Below, one piece after another: positions 24,886-33,536 of a stretch of DNA of 64,000 nt. A model generated the notes under the pieces. It saw only the letters and a program-made list of their open reading frames with translations, ran no database searches and had not been told where the DNA came from. Made by a program: the position numbers and the translations under genes. Numbering within the stretch: the first letter of the stretch is position 1; every line of letters starts with the position of its first letter. This DNA is from Nitrososphaerota archaeon (GTDB lineage: Archaea; Thermoproteota; Nitrososphaeria; Nitrososphaerales; UBA183): NCBI GenBank assembly GCA_027886865.1, contig JAPCJR010000001.1, forward strand, positions 1 through 64,000. Reading direction: 5' to 3'.

Positions 24886-26210
24886 CCAGCCTGCGAGCGG
24901 TTCTTGCAGAGGCGGGCAAACTGGTAACACCGTCCGCGGGGGAGGAAGCCAGCATGCGGAGGACTTCAAAGATGATGCTCGAAAGGGTCGAGGCATCCGC
25001 GAGTCGCTTCAAGGAGGTACGCGGCGTCCAGCTGGGAGGGTCGTTCGCCAAGGGGACGTGGCTCCCACGTGACGTCGACCTGGACATCTTCGTGAGAATC
25101 GCTGAGGACGTCGACGGTCCGGACTTCGAGCGAATCGGGCTGGCGGTGGGCGAGGAGGCGGTCAGAGGATACCCGCACGGCAAGAAGTACGCCCAGCACC
25201 CGTACACGGAGGCGTCGGTGGGTGACGTGAAGGTGAACATCGTCCCGTGTTACGACGTGAAACCCGGGAAGTGGAAGAGCGCCGCCGACAGGTCACTGTT
25301 CCATGTCGACTTTGTGAAGGAGAAGATGGGCTCGCGTGAGAAGCGGCATGTCAGGCTGCTGAAGCGCTTCATGAAGACGGTCGGCGTCTATGGGGCAGAG
25401 ATCGAGACCGAGGGGTTCAGCGGCTACGCGTCGGAGGTGCTGGTCTACTCGCACGGAAGCTTCGAGGGAGTGCTGAGCTACTTTACCCGCCTGAAATTCG
25501 GCGAGGAGAAGTTCATGACCCTGAAGGACCCCGTGGACGCGGACAGGGAGCTGGCCACGGCCATATCAAACGAGACCGTCGCGAGGATGGTTCTAGCTTC
25601 GCGGGCTTTCCTTGAAGCGCCCGAGCTGGTCTACTTCAAGAGGGTCAAAGGCAAGGTCCGGAAGGCGCTCCGCGGCAGGCTCTATTGCATCAGGTTCAAC
25701 CACGCGCAGTTGAGCGAAGACACTCTCTGGGGAGAGCTGAAGAAGAGCACGAGACAGCTTGTGAAGCACGTCGAAGGACAGGGGTTCGTGATAGCAAGAT
25801 CTTCTGCGATATCAGACGGTGCGGAAAAGAGCGCGATCGTGCTCCTGCCCGAGTTTGATGAGCTGCCGGATTTGGTCGAAAGGTCAGGTCCGAGCGTAGA
25901 CCTGGTCGACGAAGCGAAGAAGTTCGTTCAGAAGAACGAGGGAAATGCGGAGCTCATTTGGGCCTCAGGGGACGGTAAAATGCACATGCTGCAGAAGAGG
26001 AGGTTCACCAGGCTCGGACGGCTACTCGAGCAGCTCTGCGCGGGTGAGATCGAAGGTATCGGCGCCTCGCGCGACGTGACGATCTCAATCAAGAAGACCG
26101 GAAGAGCGCTTACAGGGCGAGGGATAGCGAGAGAGCGACAGAAGGAAAAGTGGTTCAGTGCGGGGTTGGATTCTATTGTCACAGACAACATCGGAACAGA
26201 TTCCAGTTAG
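24882..26210 (+). CDS. cca: archaeal CCA tRNA nucleotidyltransferase
   Basis: Class I enzyme that adds or repairs the CCA end of tRNA. The polymerase-beta-type head is seen in GGSFAKGTWLPRDVDLDIF, with the two catalytic Asp, at about residues 50-68. The full 442-residue archaeal architecture follows (central and tail domains). GTG 24882 overlaps the previous stop. One tRNA gene in this window (Pro) encodes CCA and the other two do not, so this enzyme is needed. Confidence 0.94.
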   Translation: MTSLRAVLAEAGKLVTPSAGEEASMRRTSKMMLERVEASASRFKEVRGVQLGGSFAKGTWLPRDVDLDIFVRIAEDVDGPDFERIGLAVGEEAVRGYPHGKKYAQHPYTEASVGDVKVNIVPCYDVKPGKWKSAADRSLFHVDFVKEKMGSREKRHVRLLKRFMKTVGVYGAEIETEGFSGYASEVLVYSHGSFEGVLSYFTRLKFGEEKFMTLKDPVDADRELATAISNETVARMVLASRAFLEAPELVYFKRVKGKVRKALRGRLYCIRFNHAQLSEDTLWGELKKSTRQLVKHVEGQGFVIARSSAISDGAEKSAIVLLPEFDELPDLVERSGPSVDLVDEAKKFVQKNEGNAELIWASGDGKMHMLQKRRFTRLGRLLEQLCAGEIEGIGASRDVTISIKKTGRALTGRGIARERQKEKWFSAGLDSIVTDNIGTDSS

Positions 26211-26952
26211 CGAATTCGTCAGGATCCCGTACCTGCTGGTCCTCACTTATCCGAGGCCGAACCTGGCGGTCGCGAAGTCGAGGGTCAGACAACTCGATAA
26301 ACTCGGAGTTACGGAGGTGTTCTTTGGCGGCAGGACGAAGATAGGGAGGCTCGGGTTGGTCGGGATTGGGACGGTCAGCGTGGTCGTGAGGGCCACCGTG
26401 AAGGGGAACGAGCAGGCCCTGAAGATAAGACGCTGCGACGCCAACCGCAAGACCATGCTGGATGAGTACAGGCTCACTCAGATCGCGAATCAGATAGGGG
26501 TCGGGGCGTTCGCGTTCGCCGCTTCGAGGGACTTTATGGTCATGCAGCTCGTTGAGGGCGAGGACGTCGACGACCATCTACGGTCGATCAAGGGAGTCGG
26601 GACACGAGGACGGGTTCGTGAGATCATACACCGCCTACTGAACCAATGCAGGAAGCTCGACCTTGTGGGCCTCGACCACGGTCAGCTCAGCGACCTGAGG
26701 AAGCACGTCATAATGGCGGGGGACGAGCCATACATCATCGATTTCGAATCATCTAGCCGTGGGAGGTCGACCAAGAACGTGACCACGGCAACTCAGAACC
26801 TGCTCATAGGGGGCAGGTCCTCTCCGCTGGTCAGAAGGCTGCTAGGGCTGAAATCGCACGACGAGGTCCTGCGAGCACTAAGGGAATACAAGAAGGATAT
26901 GTCCGACGAGAACTACGTCGCGATTCTGAACACGCTCGGGATAGTCACATGA
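26158..26952 (+). CDS. predicted Ser/Thr protein kinase (COG2112-like)
   Basis: A protein-kinase fold that lacks the long regulatory regions of eukaryotic kinases. The ATP-binding Lys is in ALKIRRCD, the catalytic loop is LDHGQLSDLRKHVI and the metal motif is IDFESSSRG in place of D-F-G. This matches a family of small archaeal kinases near tRNA genes. The GTG 26158 start overlaps the cca end by 53 bases; TTG 26176 is another option. The 3' end overlaps pdxA by 8 bases. Substrate is unknown. Confidence 0.78.
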   Translation: MRGWILLSQTTSEQIPVSEFVRIPYLLVLTYPRPNLAVAKSRVRQLDKLGVTEVFFGGRTKIGRLGLVGIGTVSVVVRATVKGNEQALKIRRCDANRKTMLDEYRLTQIANQIGVGAFAFAASRDFMVMQLVEGEDVDDHLRSIKGVGTRGRVREIIHRLLNQCRKLDLVGLDHGQLSDLRKHVIMAGDEPYIIDFESSSRGRSTKNVTTATQNLLIGGRSSPLVRRLLGLKSHDEVLRALREYKKDMSDENYVAILNTLGIVT

Positions 26953-27904
26953 TCTCTCGATATCTGGACCTGTAACTTTTTCCGTACTCCGCCGCCTTCT
27001 TGACCGCCTCCACCATGCTCAGTGGATTAGCCAGCCCCTTGCCGGCGATATCGAACGCCGTGCCGTGGTCCACGGAGGTCCTCAGAAATGGCAGGCCAAG
27101 GTTGAGGCTGACGGTCCGATGAAAGTCGAGCATCTTGGCCGCGATGTGCCCCTGGTCGTGATAAAGCGCGATTACTATGTCGAACGCGCCCTCGGCGGCC
27201 CTATGGAAGACCGAGTCTGCTGGATATGGTCCGGAAACATCGAGGCTCTTCTTGGCCCGATTGATAGCGGGCGTGATCTGTTCTATCTCCTCCCTCCCGA
27301 AGAGGCCTCCTTCGCCCGAGTGCGGGTTCAGGCCTGCGATCGCGATCCTGCGCCTGCCCACCCCGAGCAGGCGGAGGCAGTCGTCCGCCTCCAGGATAGA
27401 TGCATGCACCAAGGACTCGGTCACCTGACTGCACGCTTTCACGAGAGAGACGTGCTTGGTCATGAAGAATATCCGCAGCGCCCCGACTTCAAAGACCGTG
27501 TGATTCACCTTAGACCCCGTCAGCCCCGAGAGCATAGTGGTGTGGTCGATGTACTTCGAACCCGCCATCAGGATGGCTTCCTTGTTTATCGGCGCCGTCG
27601 CCATGGATTCAATCCGATTGGCCTGAGCGAGTTCCACCGCTTTCTCGATGCTCTTGACTGCAATCTCCCCCGCCGCCTTCTGTACGCGGCCGTACTGGAC
27701 GTCCCCTCCCTTGATATCGACGAACTCGTAATCGTCCGGGTTAACGTCGAGGCGAAGGTCTGATATCACGCGCACGAAGTTCTCTCTGTTCCCTATCAGG
27801 ATGAGCTCCCCCTTCGCTAGGCTGCCTAGCGACTTGGCCACTATCTCCGGACCCACGCCCGCCGGATCCCCGAGGGTTACTCCAATCATCTTTGTTTCAG
27901 CCAC
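26945..27904 (-). CDS. PdxA-family dehydrogenase (PdxA2-like)
   Basis: NAD-dependent oxidising decarboxylase of the 4-hydroxythreonine-4-phosphate dehydrogenase family. Start MIGVTLGDPAGVGPEI, metal His residues in YIDHTTMLSG and LYHDQGH are clear. The 319-residue length is normal. It overlaps the DUF1537 kinase gene by 19 bases. In bacteria this pairing works in D-threonate or D-erythronate catabolism (kinase, then PdxA2) and not in vitamin B6 synthesis. No other pdx gene is near, so the catabolic role is the better inference. Confidence 0.9.
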   Translation of the reverse strand: MAETKMIGVTLGDPAGVGPEIVAKSLGSLAKGELILIGNRENFVRVISDLRLDVNPDDYEFVDIKGGDVQYGRVQKAAGEIAVKSIEKAVELAQANRIESMATAPINKEAILMAGSKYIDHTTMLSGLTGSKVNHTVFEVGALRIFFMTKHVSLVKACSQVTESLVHASILEADDCLRLLGVGRRRIAIAGLNPHSGEGGLFGREEIEQITPAINRAKKSLDVSGPYPADSVFHRAAEGAFDIVIALYHDQGHIAAKMLDFHRTVSLNLGLPFLRTSVDHGTAFDIAGKGLANPLSMVEAVKKAAEYGKSYRSRYREIM

Positions 27905-28893
27905 TCCAAAATCGTCTTATACGTTTTCTCGTCTCCGATGAACCCTCCCTTCAGTACCACGAACTTCCCGTCGAGCACCCCTCCCCTCACGGTCCCGGAT
28001 GAGAGCAGAGGCTGGACCTGGGGGCCGTTTATTATGCATCCAAAGTCGGACATCTCCAGCACATAGCTGGCAGTGGCGCCTCCGCTAAGGACAATGGCGT
28101 CGTAGTCTCGCAAGGAATCCACGAACGAGTCGTCGATGAGCTCCGCGTTGGTGTCGAGCGAGAACGAGAAGATGCTAACGTCAGCTGGCTCCGTTGAGGC
28201 AGGTGGCCGAACAGCGAAACCCTCTCTCCGCATGTGCTGTAGCTGCTTCAGCGTCATCCCGTCTCTTGTGCCGATCACGAACGCGACCTTCTCGATGGGG
28301 CGTCGGCCAATCTTTGTCTGAGCCAAGAGAGACCCGTGGGAGATACCCAGCCTTTCCTTCACGACCAGCGACACGAGTGGGCCGGGGTCGACCGGTATCA
28401 GGTTCTCGCGAACGCACCTGGACGCGAGGCTCCGCAGGTCGGCTTCACTCTGGGAGTCGGCGACGATTACCCTACCCCGCTCAATCAGTTCGCGGACGGG
28501 CTCAAGCACGGCTTCAAGGTCCGTTTCCCGATTCCCTACGACTGTCTTACCGTTGCTCGTTCGACGGCCGTATTCCGGAATGGTGTCCGTCACCAAGATT
28601 CTTCCTTTTGACGATAGCTGACCGACAAGTCCGGCGACCGAACCCCGCAGGGTGCTGTCTATCCTCAGCGCGGTCCATGAGTCTCCTGCCCTGTCAAGCG
28701 CCTCCCTGGCGAACCGCGTGGCATCCTGCTCGCTCACTTCCCGAGCTTCCAAGTTAATCGCGATGAAGGAGAACTCTTCTGCAAGACGGCGGTCGAACCG
28801 CGAGAGATTGACGGTTGCCGCGAGCGACCCGTCCACCATAGATGCTACACCTGAAGCCCCGGTGAGGTCGTCGGACAGGACGAAGTGGGCCAC
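27886..28893 (-). CDS. four-carbon acid sugar kinase family protein (DUF1537)
   Basis: Two-domain ATP-dependent kinase; the N-terminal FVLSDDLTGASGVASM is the substrate-binding hallmark, and the C-terminal domain holds VLSGGATASYVLEM and LKGGFIGDEKTY. It would phosphorylate a four-carbon sugar acid for the PdxA-like enzyme encoded downstream. The 335-residue length is slightly short of the usual 400 or more. Substrate unknown. Confidence 0.85.
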   Translation of the reverse strand: MAHFVLSDDLTGASGVASMVDGSLAATVNLSRFDRRLAEEFSFIAINLEAREVSEQDATRFAREALDRAGDSWTALRIDSTLRGSVAGLVGQLSSKGRILVTDTIPEYGRRTSNGKTVVGNRETDLEAVLEPVRELIERGRVIVADSQSEADLRSLASRCVRENLIPVDPGPLVSLVVKERLGISHGSLLAQTKIGRRPIEKVAFVIGTRDGMTLKQLQHMRREGFAVRPPASTEPADVSIFSFSLDTNAELIDDSFVDSLRDYDAIVLSGGATASYVLEMSDFGCIINGPQVQPLLSSGTVRGGVLDGKFVVLKGGFIGDEKTYKTILEWLKQR

Positions 28894-28977
28894 GACACGG
28901 AAACCAACCGTGCCGATTTAAGCTAGGCGGGGTTCATTCCCAAGAGAAGGCCTCTCATGGGTTGAATCGCAATCGTT

Positions 28978-29691
28978 ATGAGCTCGTTCGTTATTGTTGG
29001 TTTGAAACGTTTGGAAATCGCTAAGGGAATCCAGTACGTAGACGGCTCTAACGCGAACAGCTATTTCATCGAGGAAGCGGATGGTTCGTTGACTCTGGTG
29101 GACACCGGGATACAACCCGACGGGAAGAAGATTCTCGGTTACCTCACGGCGAAAATGATGCGCAAGCCCTCGGACGTGAAGACAATAGTACTTACGCACT
29201 GTCATGTAGATCATATCAGGGGAGCAGCCGCTCTGAAGACGGCGACGGGCGCGAAGGTCGCGATCCATGAGGCAGACGCGGATTACGTCTCAGGGAAGAA
29301 GAAGTACCCATCGCCCGGAGGGATGACCGGGCTCCTCTTCGCGTTGATGTCCCCTTTCTTCCGCTCACCTCCGGTGGAGCCAGACATCAGGTTGAAGGAG
29401 AACGACTTAGTCGGGAGGTTCGTCGTGCTTCACACACCGGGCCACACGCCCGGTAGCATATCGCTCTACGACAGAGCGGGCAAAGTGCTCCTTGTCGGAG
29501 ACACGGTGAGGTACATCAAAGGCAAACTCCAGGGTCCTCCTCCGCAGTTCACCCCTGACATGGGTCAGGCGAAAGTTTCCATCGAAAGGCTCTCCCAGCT
29601 GGACTTTGACGTCGTACTGAGCGGGCACGGGGAACCTCTCAAGTCCAATGATGCCCCGCAGATGTTGAAGGAACTACCCAAGAGGCTCTGA
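28978..29691 (+). CDS. MBL-fold metallo-hydrolase
   Basis: Zinc hydrolase fold, with the motif THCHVDHIRGAAAL, TPGHTPGSISLYD, and the last His in SGHGEPL. The 237-residue length fits stand-alone lactamase-like hydrolases of the glyoxalase II or general MBL kind. Hydrophobic LLFALMSPFF sits in an inserted loop. The start ATG 28978 shares a short divergent region (84 bases) with the DUF1537 kinase gene. Confidence 0.88.
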   Translation: MSSFVIVGLKRLEIAKGIQYVDGSNANSYFIEEADGSLTLVDTGIQPDGKKILGYLTAKMMRKPSDVKTIVLTHCHVDHIRGAAALKTATGAKVAIHEADADYVSGKKKYPSPGGMTGLLFALMSPFFRSPPVEPDIRLKENDLVGRFVVLHTPGHTPGSISLYDRAGKVLLVGDTVRYIKGKLQGPPPQFTPDMGQAKVSIERLSQLDFDVVLSGHGEPLKSNDAPQMLKELPKRL

Positions 29692-29739
29692 CATCATTTC
29701 GATAAGCATGTATACGGCTCTTAATACGCGAGGCCTCGC

Positions 29740-29836
29740 GGGGCCGTAGTCTAGTATGGTCAAGATTCCTGCTTGGGGACCCGGCAACGGGGCAAAGTGC
29801 AGGCGACCGTGAGTTCAAATCTCACCGGCCCCACCA
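29740..29836 (+). tRNA. tRNA-Pro(GGG) with a 19-base intron, CCA encoded
   Basis: The acceptor GGGGCCG (29740-29746) pairs with CGGCCCC (29826-29832); the discriminator is A 29833 and CCA follows at 29834-29836. The anticodon stem CCTGC (29768-29772) pairs with GCAGG (29799-29803). Between them are 26 bases, so an intron of 19 follows the TTGGGG loop start, with anticodon GGG in it. The T arm is GTGAG TTCAAAT CTCAC. It is the left end of the duplicated segment described at 29815-31320. Confidence 0.88.
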
Positions 29837-29864
29837 ATATCAGCGGGTTCAAGCAACGAGCACG
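29815..29864 (+). repeat. left copy of tRNA-derived direct repeat (attachment-site-like)
   Basis: 50 bases covering the T-loop, the acceptor 3' end of tRNA-Pro and 28 bases beyond CCA recur at 31271-31320 with three mismatches (29817, 29856 and 29860); 29818-29855 is identical. Offset is 1,456 bases. The arrangement is that of an integrated element which uses a tRNA 3' end as its target. Confidence 0.85.
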
Positions 29865-30085
29865 CTGGTTTACCGCTACCACAGGATGGAGCCTGAGCCG
29901 ACCTCGTCTTTCGGTCCCCCAGGAAGACCGCCCAAGTAAGGTTCTTGGATGGCACCCTCATGAACAGGAGTGAGGGTCGAAAGCCTAAGGGAATCGGAAA
30001 GGAGGCCTAAGAGGCCGATGGAACCTAGGAAGACCCGAAGAAAGGATGAACCGAATCACGCAAGGAATAGTATGCCGAAGAGCTA
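29837..30085. other. spacer inside the duplicated segment, no gene supported
   Basis: The 249 bases after tRNA-Pro hold a few short open frames that end quickly. They show no start or motif I trust. A purine-rich run near 29970-30060 has several GGAA/GAAG words. It may be the remains of an element's end. Confidence 0.4.
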
Positions 30086-30265
30086 CTAGGTCCTCTGGAT
30101 CGAGGACTTTACCTTGCGCATGAGCTCGGGGCTCAGGTCGCTCGGCTCCAGACCGTGCACATCAATGGCGTGCTGGTTGATCTGCTTGATTATCTCTTCC
30201 TCTGTCTTCGCCGAGAAGATCGCGTCGCAGTCGAGCCCAGACGTCCTGCATGAATACTGGAGCAT
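30086..30265 (-). CDS. DUF1059 family small protein
   Basis: A 59-residue protein that matches the DUF1059 pattern: a short strand with Cys (YSCRTSGLDCDAIF), then acidic helix TEEEIIKQINQHAIDVHGL. The family is common in bacteria and archaea and has no firm function. It starts at ATG 30263-30265 and ends with TAG. It lies inside the tRNA-Pro duplicated segment. Confidence 0.7.
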   Translation of the reverse strand: MLQYSCRTSGLDCDAIFSAKTEEEIIKQINQHAIDVHGLEPSDLSPELMRKVKSSIQRT

Positions 30266-30403
30266 CTTGTAATTAGAACGAAACTGTGGAATATAATCGT
30301 TACTTCAGGGCCTCTGACAGCGCAAACCGAGCCTGCAACAATGTGACCTCGTTCAGATAGTCGCCCCTCACTGCTATTGTGTTTCACGACTTCCGCCCCA
30401 CGC

Positions 30404-30955
30404 CTATTCTATCGTTGGAATCTCTCGGGCGAGCTTCGATAGGAGAGACTCGAGCTGCTTGGACCGTTCTTGTAACACGGAGATCTTCTCTCTTAGGGAT
30501 GAATCGGGCTCATCGAGCGTGCTGTCAACAGAACAATCCTTGAAGATAGATGAGAGGTCGTCGAAGGCTGACGAGAGCTGGTCTACGAGTTCCAGGTCGT
30601 CTATGAACTGAATCAAACGCCCTAAGTCGCTTCGTAGCGTGGGGACGACATACTCGTCCAGATGCTTACTGTGGAACACGGAGAAGTTCTTCACCCTGGT
30701 CTTGCTGGCTGGCGATCGGTCGGTCAGATACTCTCCCAGAAACTGCTGCAGCTTCAAATAATTCTTCTTCACAAGCTCCAAGTTCGTTATCAGCCTCGTG
30801 CCGAAGTATTTCTTCTCGAGTTCCTGTCGCCTGAACTGCGTTTTGATAATGTTGTTTATTTTGGCATCGGCCCTCGTCTGCATCAGAAATATCGTGAGGC
30901 CTATCGCGATGCTCAGCACGGCCAGTATAGTATCCAAGGAGACGAAGCCGGTCAT
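30404..30955 (-). CDS. membrane-anchored coiled-coil protein, unknown
   Basis: This 183-residue protein starts with a hydrophobic helix (SLDTILAVLSIAIGLTIFLMQ, about residues 5-25), then has charged, helix-rich, probably coiled-coil sequence with Leu-spaced heptads (ELVDQLSSAFDDLSSIF; ISVLQERSKQLESLLSKL). Its topology would put the soluble part inside the cell. I do not recognise a family. It sits in the tRNA-Pro segment with lower GC than its surroundings. The overlapping plus-strand frame at 30798-31412 is a shadow. Confidence 0.6.
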   Translation of the reverse strand: MTGFVSLDTILAVLSIAIGLTIFLMQTRADAKINNIIKTQFRRQELEKKYFGTRLITNLELVKKNYLKLQQFLGEYLTDRSPASKTRVKNFSVFHSKHLDEYVVPTLRSDLGRLIQFIDDLELVDQLSSAFDDLSSIFKDCSVDSTLDEPDSSLREKISVLQERSKQLESLLSKLAREIPTIE

Positions 30956-31028
30956 TCAAATCGGTTGCTTGGCGTCTCATGTTTTTAAGTGCAGATACGT
31001 CTTGAGATGGGGCTCCGCAATTCGTCCA

Positions 31029-31205
31029 TTATTCGGCTGGCTTCTGCTTGGCGAATTCGACCGGCCCGTCCCTGAGATTGACTCTCTCACGGCCGCCGTC
31101 GCAGAAGGGCATTTTCGCCTACGCTCCGCGCTTGCACAGGGCGGCCAGGTTTCTGACCGAATGGGGTGCCCAGCTGCGAATCTCATGGTAATCTCGCCCC
31201 AGACT
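31029..31205 (-). pseudogene. decayed CDGSH-type iron-sulfur protein gene
   Basis: On the minus strand the frame reads ALC-K-R-G-A, then TAG (31119-31121), then A-K-M-P-F-C-D-G-G-R. This matches the CDGSH spacing C-x-C-x2-S-x3-P-x-C-D-G-S-H with the second Cys changed to Arg, the Ser to a stop, and S-H to G-R. The tail VNLRDGPVEFAKQKPAE ends at TAA 31029-31031. Upstream frame continues without stop (HEIRSWAPHSVRNL). The spacing is exact but only one domain is seen, so chance similarity is possible. Confidence 0.5.
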
Positions 31206-31270
31206 TACTATCTTGATGTTGAGGCCGGCGGGATGAGAAAATTCAAATCCATCGAACGAAAGTATACTGG

Positions 31271-31320
31271 TCGAATCTCACCGGCCCCACCAATATCAGC
31301 GGGTTCAAGCAGCGACCACG
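31271..31320 (+). repeat. right copy of the tRNA-Pro 3' end direct repeat
   Basis: TCGAATCTCACCGGCCCCACC and the following 29 bases repeat 29815-29864 (47 of 50 identical). It lacks the 5' part of the tRNA, so it is an orphan tRNA 3' end. In an integrated element it would be the far attachment site. Confidence 0.85.
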
Positions 31321-31449
31321 CATCAGTTTGCTGGTCATCGGCCCTTGGTTCACGTTGGATACCGCCGAGTTTCCTATTTATCCATCGCTTCACTTTCGCC
31401 CAAATCGTTTAGGCAACGGTTCAAATGTTCGCGCCGCTTACGCCCTGGC

Positions 31450-31848
31450 ATGGATGCGAGAATCAACTCGATCGCGCTGGTCGTGAAGAACAAGGAAGAG
31501 GCGCTGGAGTTCTACACCGAAAAGGTGGGCTTCGAGAAGAAGACGGATTACACCAACGGCGGATACAGGTATGTCACGGTCGGCCTCAAGGGGCAGGACT
31601 TGGAACTGGTCCTCTGGCAGGAGGGGACGCCAGACCCGGGCGCATCTTCAGGCCAGTTGAAGGCAGGGATGTCCCCCCCGATAGTGATGTTCGTCGATGA
31701 CGTCCACAAGACAGCCGCCGAGCTGAAGGCCCGTGGGGTGCTGTTCAAGGCGGAGCCGCAGGAGTACGGCTGGGGGGTATCGGCCACGTTCGCGGACCCG
31801 GACGGAAACCGGTTCTCGATCAACCGACTCACCCAGAAGGGTTCCTGA
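31450..31848 (+). CDS. VOC-family protein (glyoxalase/bleomycin-resistance fold)
   Basis: A 132-residue protein with the paired beta-alpha-beta-beta-beta modules of the vicinal-oxygen-chelate fold. First module: INSIALVVKNKEEALEFYTEKVGF; second: PPIVMFVDDVHKTAAELKARG and FADPDGNRFSINRL. Possible metal-ligand Glu is in LELVLWQEG. Substrate unknown; lyase, dioxygenase or epimerase roles occur in the superfamily. ATG 31450 is chosen; the longer frame from 31345 runs over poor sequence. Confidence 0.8.
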   Translation: MDARINSIALVVKNKEEALEFYTEKVGFEKKTDYTNGGYRYVTVGLKGQDLELVLWQEGTPDPGASSGQLKAGMSPPIVMFVDDVHKTAAELKARGVLFKAEPQEYGWGVSATFADPDGNRFSINRLTQKGS

Positions 31849-31881
31849 AGGCATTTAAACTCCGGAGAGGGATAGAATTCC

Positions 31882-32334
31882 ATGTCACCTGCGCAGAAGG
31901 CCATGCAGAGCACCAACGCGACCAACAAGAAGGGATTCACGGACGAGGAACGAGCCGCTATGAAGGAGCGCGTCAAGGAGATGAAGGCGGAAAAGGAGAA
32001 GGCGGACGGGGAAAGCGCCGTGGTCGAGAAGATCGCCGAGATGTCGGAACCGGATCGCGCCATGGCCAAGCGACTCCATGCTATCGTCAAAGCCAGCGCG
32101 CCAAGCCTCACGGCGAGAACTTGGTATGGGATGCCAGCGTACGCCAAGGACGGCAATGTCGTCTTCTTCTTCAAACCAGCCGAGAAGTTCAAGACGAGGT
32201 ACGCTACACTGGGCTTCAGCGACGAGGCGAACCTCGACGAAGGCGCCATGTGGCCGACCGAGTTCGCGTTGAAGAGGTTGACCGCCGCCGAAGAGGCGAG
32301 GGTCGCCGCGCTCATGAAGAAAGCTGTGAGCTAA
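31882..32334 (+). CDS. DUF1801 (YdhG-like) domain protein
   Basis: Family mark [30 protein letters not shown] and the following [20 protein letters not shown]. The first 60 residues are a highly charged helical stretch ([19 protein letters not shown]) that is an extra to the domain. The fold is known for iron-chaperone-like and DNA-damage-related proteins, but the role is not certain. 33 bases follow the VOC gene, so they may be one operon. Confidence 0.78.
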   Translation: MSPAQKAMQSTNATNKKGFTDEERAAMKERVKEMKAEKEKADGESAVVEKIAEMSEPDRAMAKRLHAIVKASAPSLTARTWYGMPAYAKDGNVVFFFKPAEKFKTRYATLGFSDEANLDEGAMWPTEFALKRLTAAEEARVAALMKKAVS

Positions 32335-32486
32335 GGACAGAGCTCGCCACTGGGCTCACCCCGAACAGGATCGTCTGTCGGGACGAGATGTTCCCGCGTG
32401 ACGAGAGTGCGCACTATCGTGCCCCTCACGAAACCGCCCTCAAAGGCGCATGACGGGAGTAGCCGAGATGGATTGGTGGCTGGACG

Positions 32487-33536
32487 TTATTTGAAATCTA
32501 TCCACTTGGATTTTCGCGCTGACTCATAGGCAGCGTCTATGATTCTGTTTACAATCAACCCGTCCTCAAATGTTTCAGACGGTTTCTTACCCGCTGAGAT
32601 GGACGCGATGAACTCCCTCATCTCATCGAGGTACCCGTTCGTCACGTACTCGCGCCACGTGGGGAAGGTCCAACCCGTAGTGGAATCCGCCTTCTCGACT
32701 ATATAATTGGTCTCCTTGTTGGACGCGACCGTGAACATCTTGATTCCGGTCTCGCGACTTGAGTCTACGAAGATGGTCCCCTCGCTTCCGTAGACTTCCA
32801 GCCGGATGTCAAGACCACCCTTGGCCGACCAGCTGTTCTCACTCTGACCCATCTCACCTCCCTCGTGCCTCACCAGGACCAGGCTGTTGTCCTCTACCTT
32901 TGTATCATGGACAAGCGTCTTTTTCCATCCGCTGACGGCTTTTGGTCTCTTGCCGAACAGGTTGCGTACCACTTCGACCGAATGGCATCCCATGTCGAGC
33001 ATCACCCCTCCTCCGGCCCTCTCGGCATCCCAAAACCACTTCTTGTGCGGGCCCGAGTGGGCTTCCCTCGACCTAATCCAGACGGGTTTGCCGATCGCAC
33101 CGCTCCGGATGAATTCCCTTGCGCGAACCACCTGCGGCATGAAAATCTGGTTCTCCGCGTAGCAATGAAGCACACCATAGCGTCTGGCCGCGTCGAGGGC
33201 CTTTCCAGCTTCGACCGAATTACGACCAAGAGGCTTCTCGCATATCAAGTCCTTGTGGTTCTCTGCAGCCGCGAGAATCGCGGGCAGATGCAGGTCGTTT
33301 GGGAGCGCTACAAGGACCGCGTCCACCGATGGATTCTTGCAGAGTCGCTCTATCCCGTTGCTACCATGGAATCTCGTCTTGATGCCCCATCGTCTGCCGA
33401 ATTCCTCCACGGCTCCTTCCCGCCTGCCCGCTACCGCGACGATTTCGGCGTCGGGCAGGGCATTCAGCGCGGGAACGAGGAAATCATTTAGGATGAACCC
33501 TGCACCCAGCAACCCCACTCGGACGAGCTTGCTCAC
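32487..33536 (-). CDS. Gfo/Idh/MocA family oxidoreductase
   Basis: NAD(P)-dependent sugar or inositol dehydrogenase family. The Rossmann loop VGLLGAGFIL is at about residues 6-15, the catalytic-core EKPLGRN at about 95-101, and the substrate domain contains DMGCHSVEVVRNLFG. GTG 33536 starts just before the first beta strand and is preferred over the frame start at 33593. About 350 residues, as usual. Substrate unknown. Confidence 0.87.
   Translation of the reverse strand: MSKLVRVGLLGAGFILNDFLVPALNALPDAEIVAVAGRREGAVEEFGRRWGIKTRFHGSNGIERLCKNPSVDAVLVALPNDLHLPAILAAAENHKDLICEKPLGRNSVEAGKALDAARRYGVLHCYAENQIFMPQVVRAREFIRSGAIGKPVWIRSREAHSGPHKKWFWDAERAGGGVMLDMGCHSVEVVRNLFGKRPKAVSGWKKTLVHDTKVEDNSLVLVRHEGGEMGQSENSWSAKGGLDIRLEVYGSEGTIFVDSSRETGIKMFTVASNKETNYIVEKADSTTGWTFPTWREYVTNGYLDEMREFIASISAGKKPSETFEDGLIVNRIIDAAYESARKSKWIDFK

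Noticed and set aside
29837..30085. A possible integrase remnant after tRNA-Pro
   Set aside because: Three short frames were examined; none keeps a tyrosine-recombinase R-H-R-Y pattern.
30798..31412. Plus-strand open frame of about 200 codons across the tRNA-Pro repeat interval
   Set aside because: It runs antisense to the coiled-coil gene and through the orphan tRNA repeat, and its translation has no domain pattern.
31450..31848. Calling the VOC protein methylmalonyl-CoA epimerase
   Set aside because: The sequence fits the general VOC fold, is short, and is far from the mutase; the epimerase's typical motifs are not evident.
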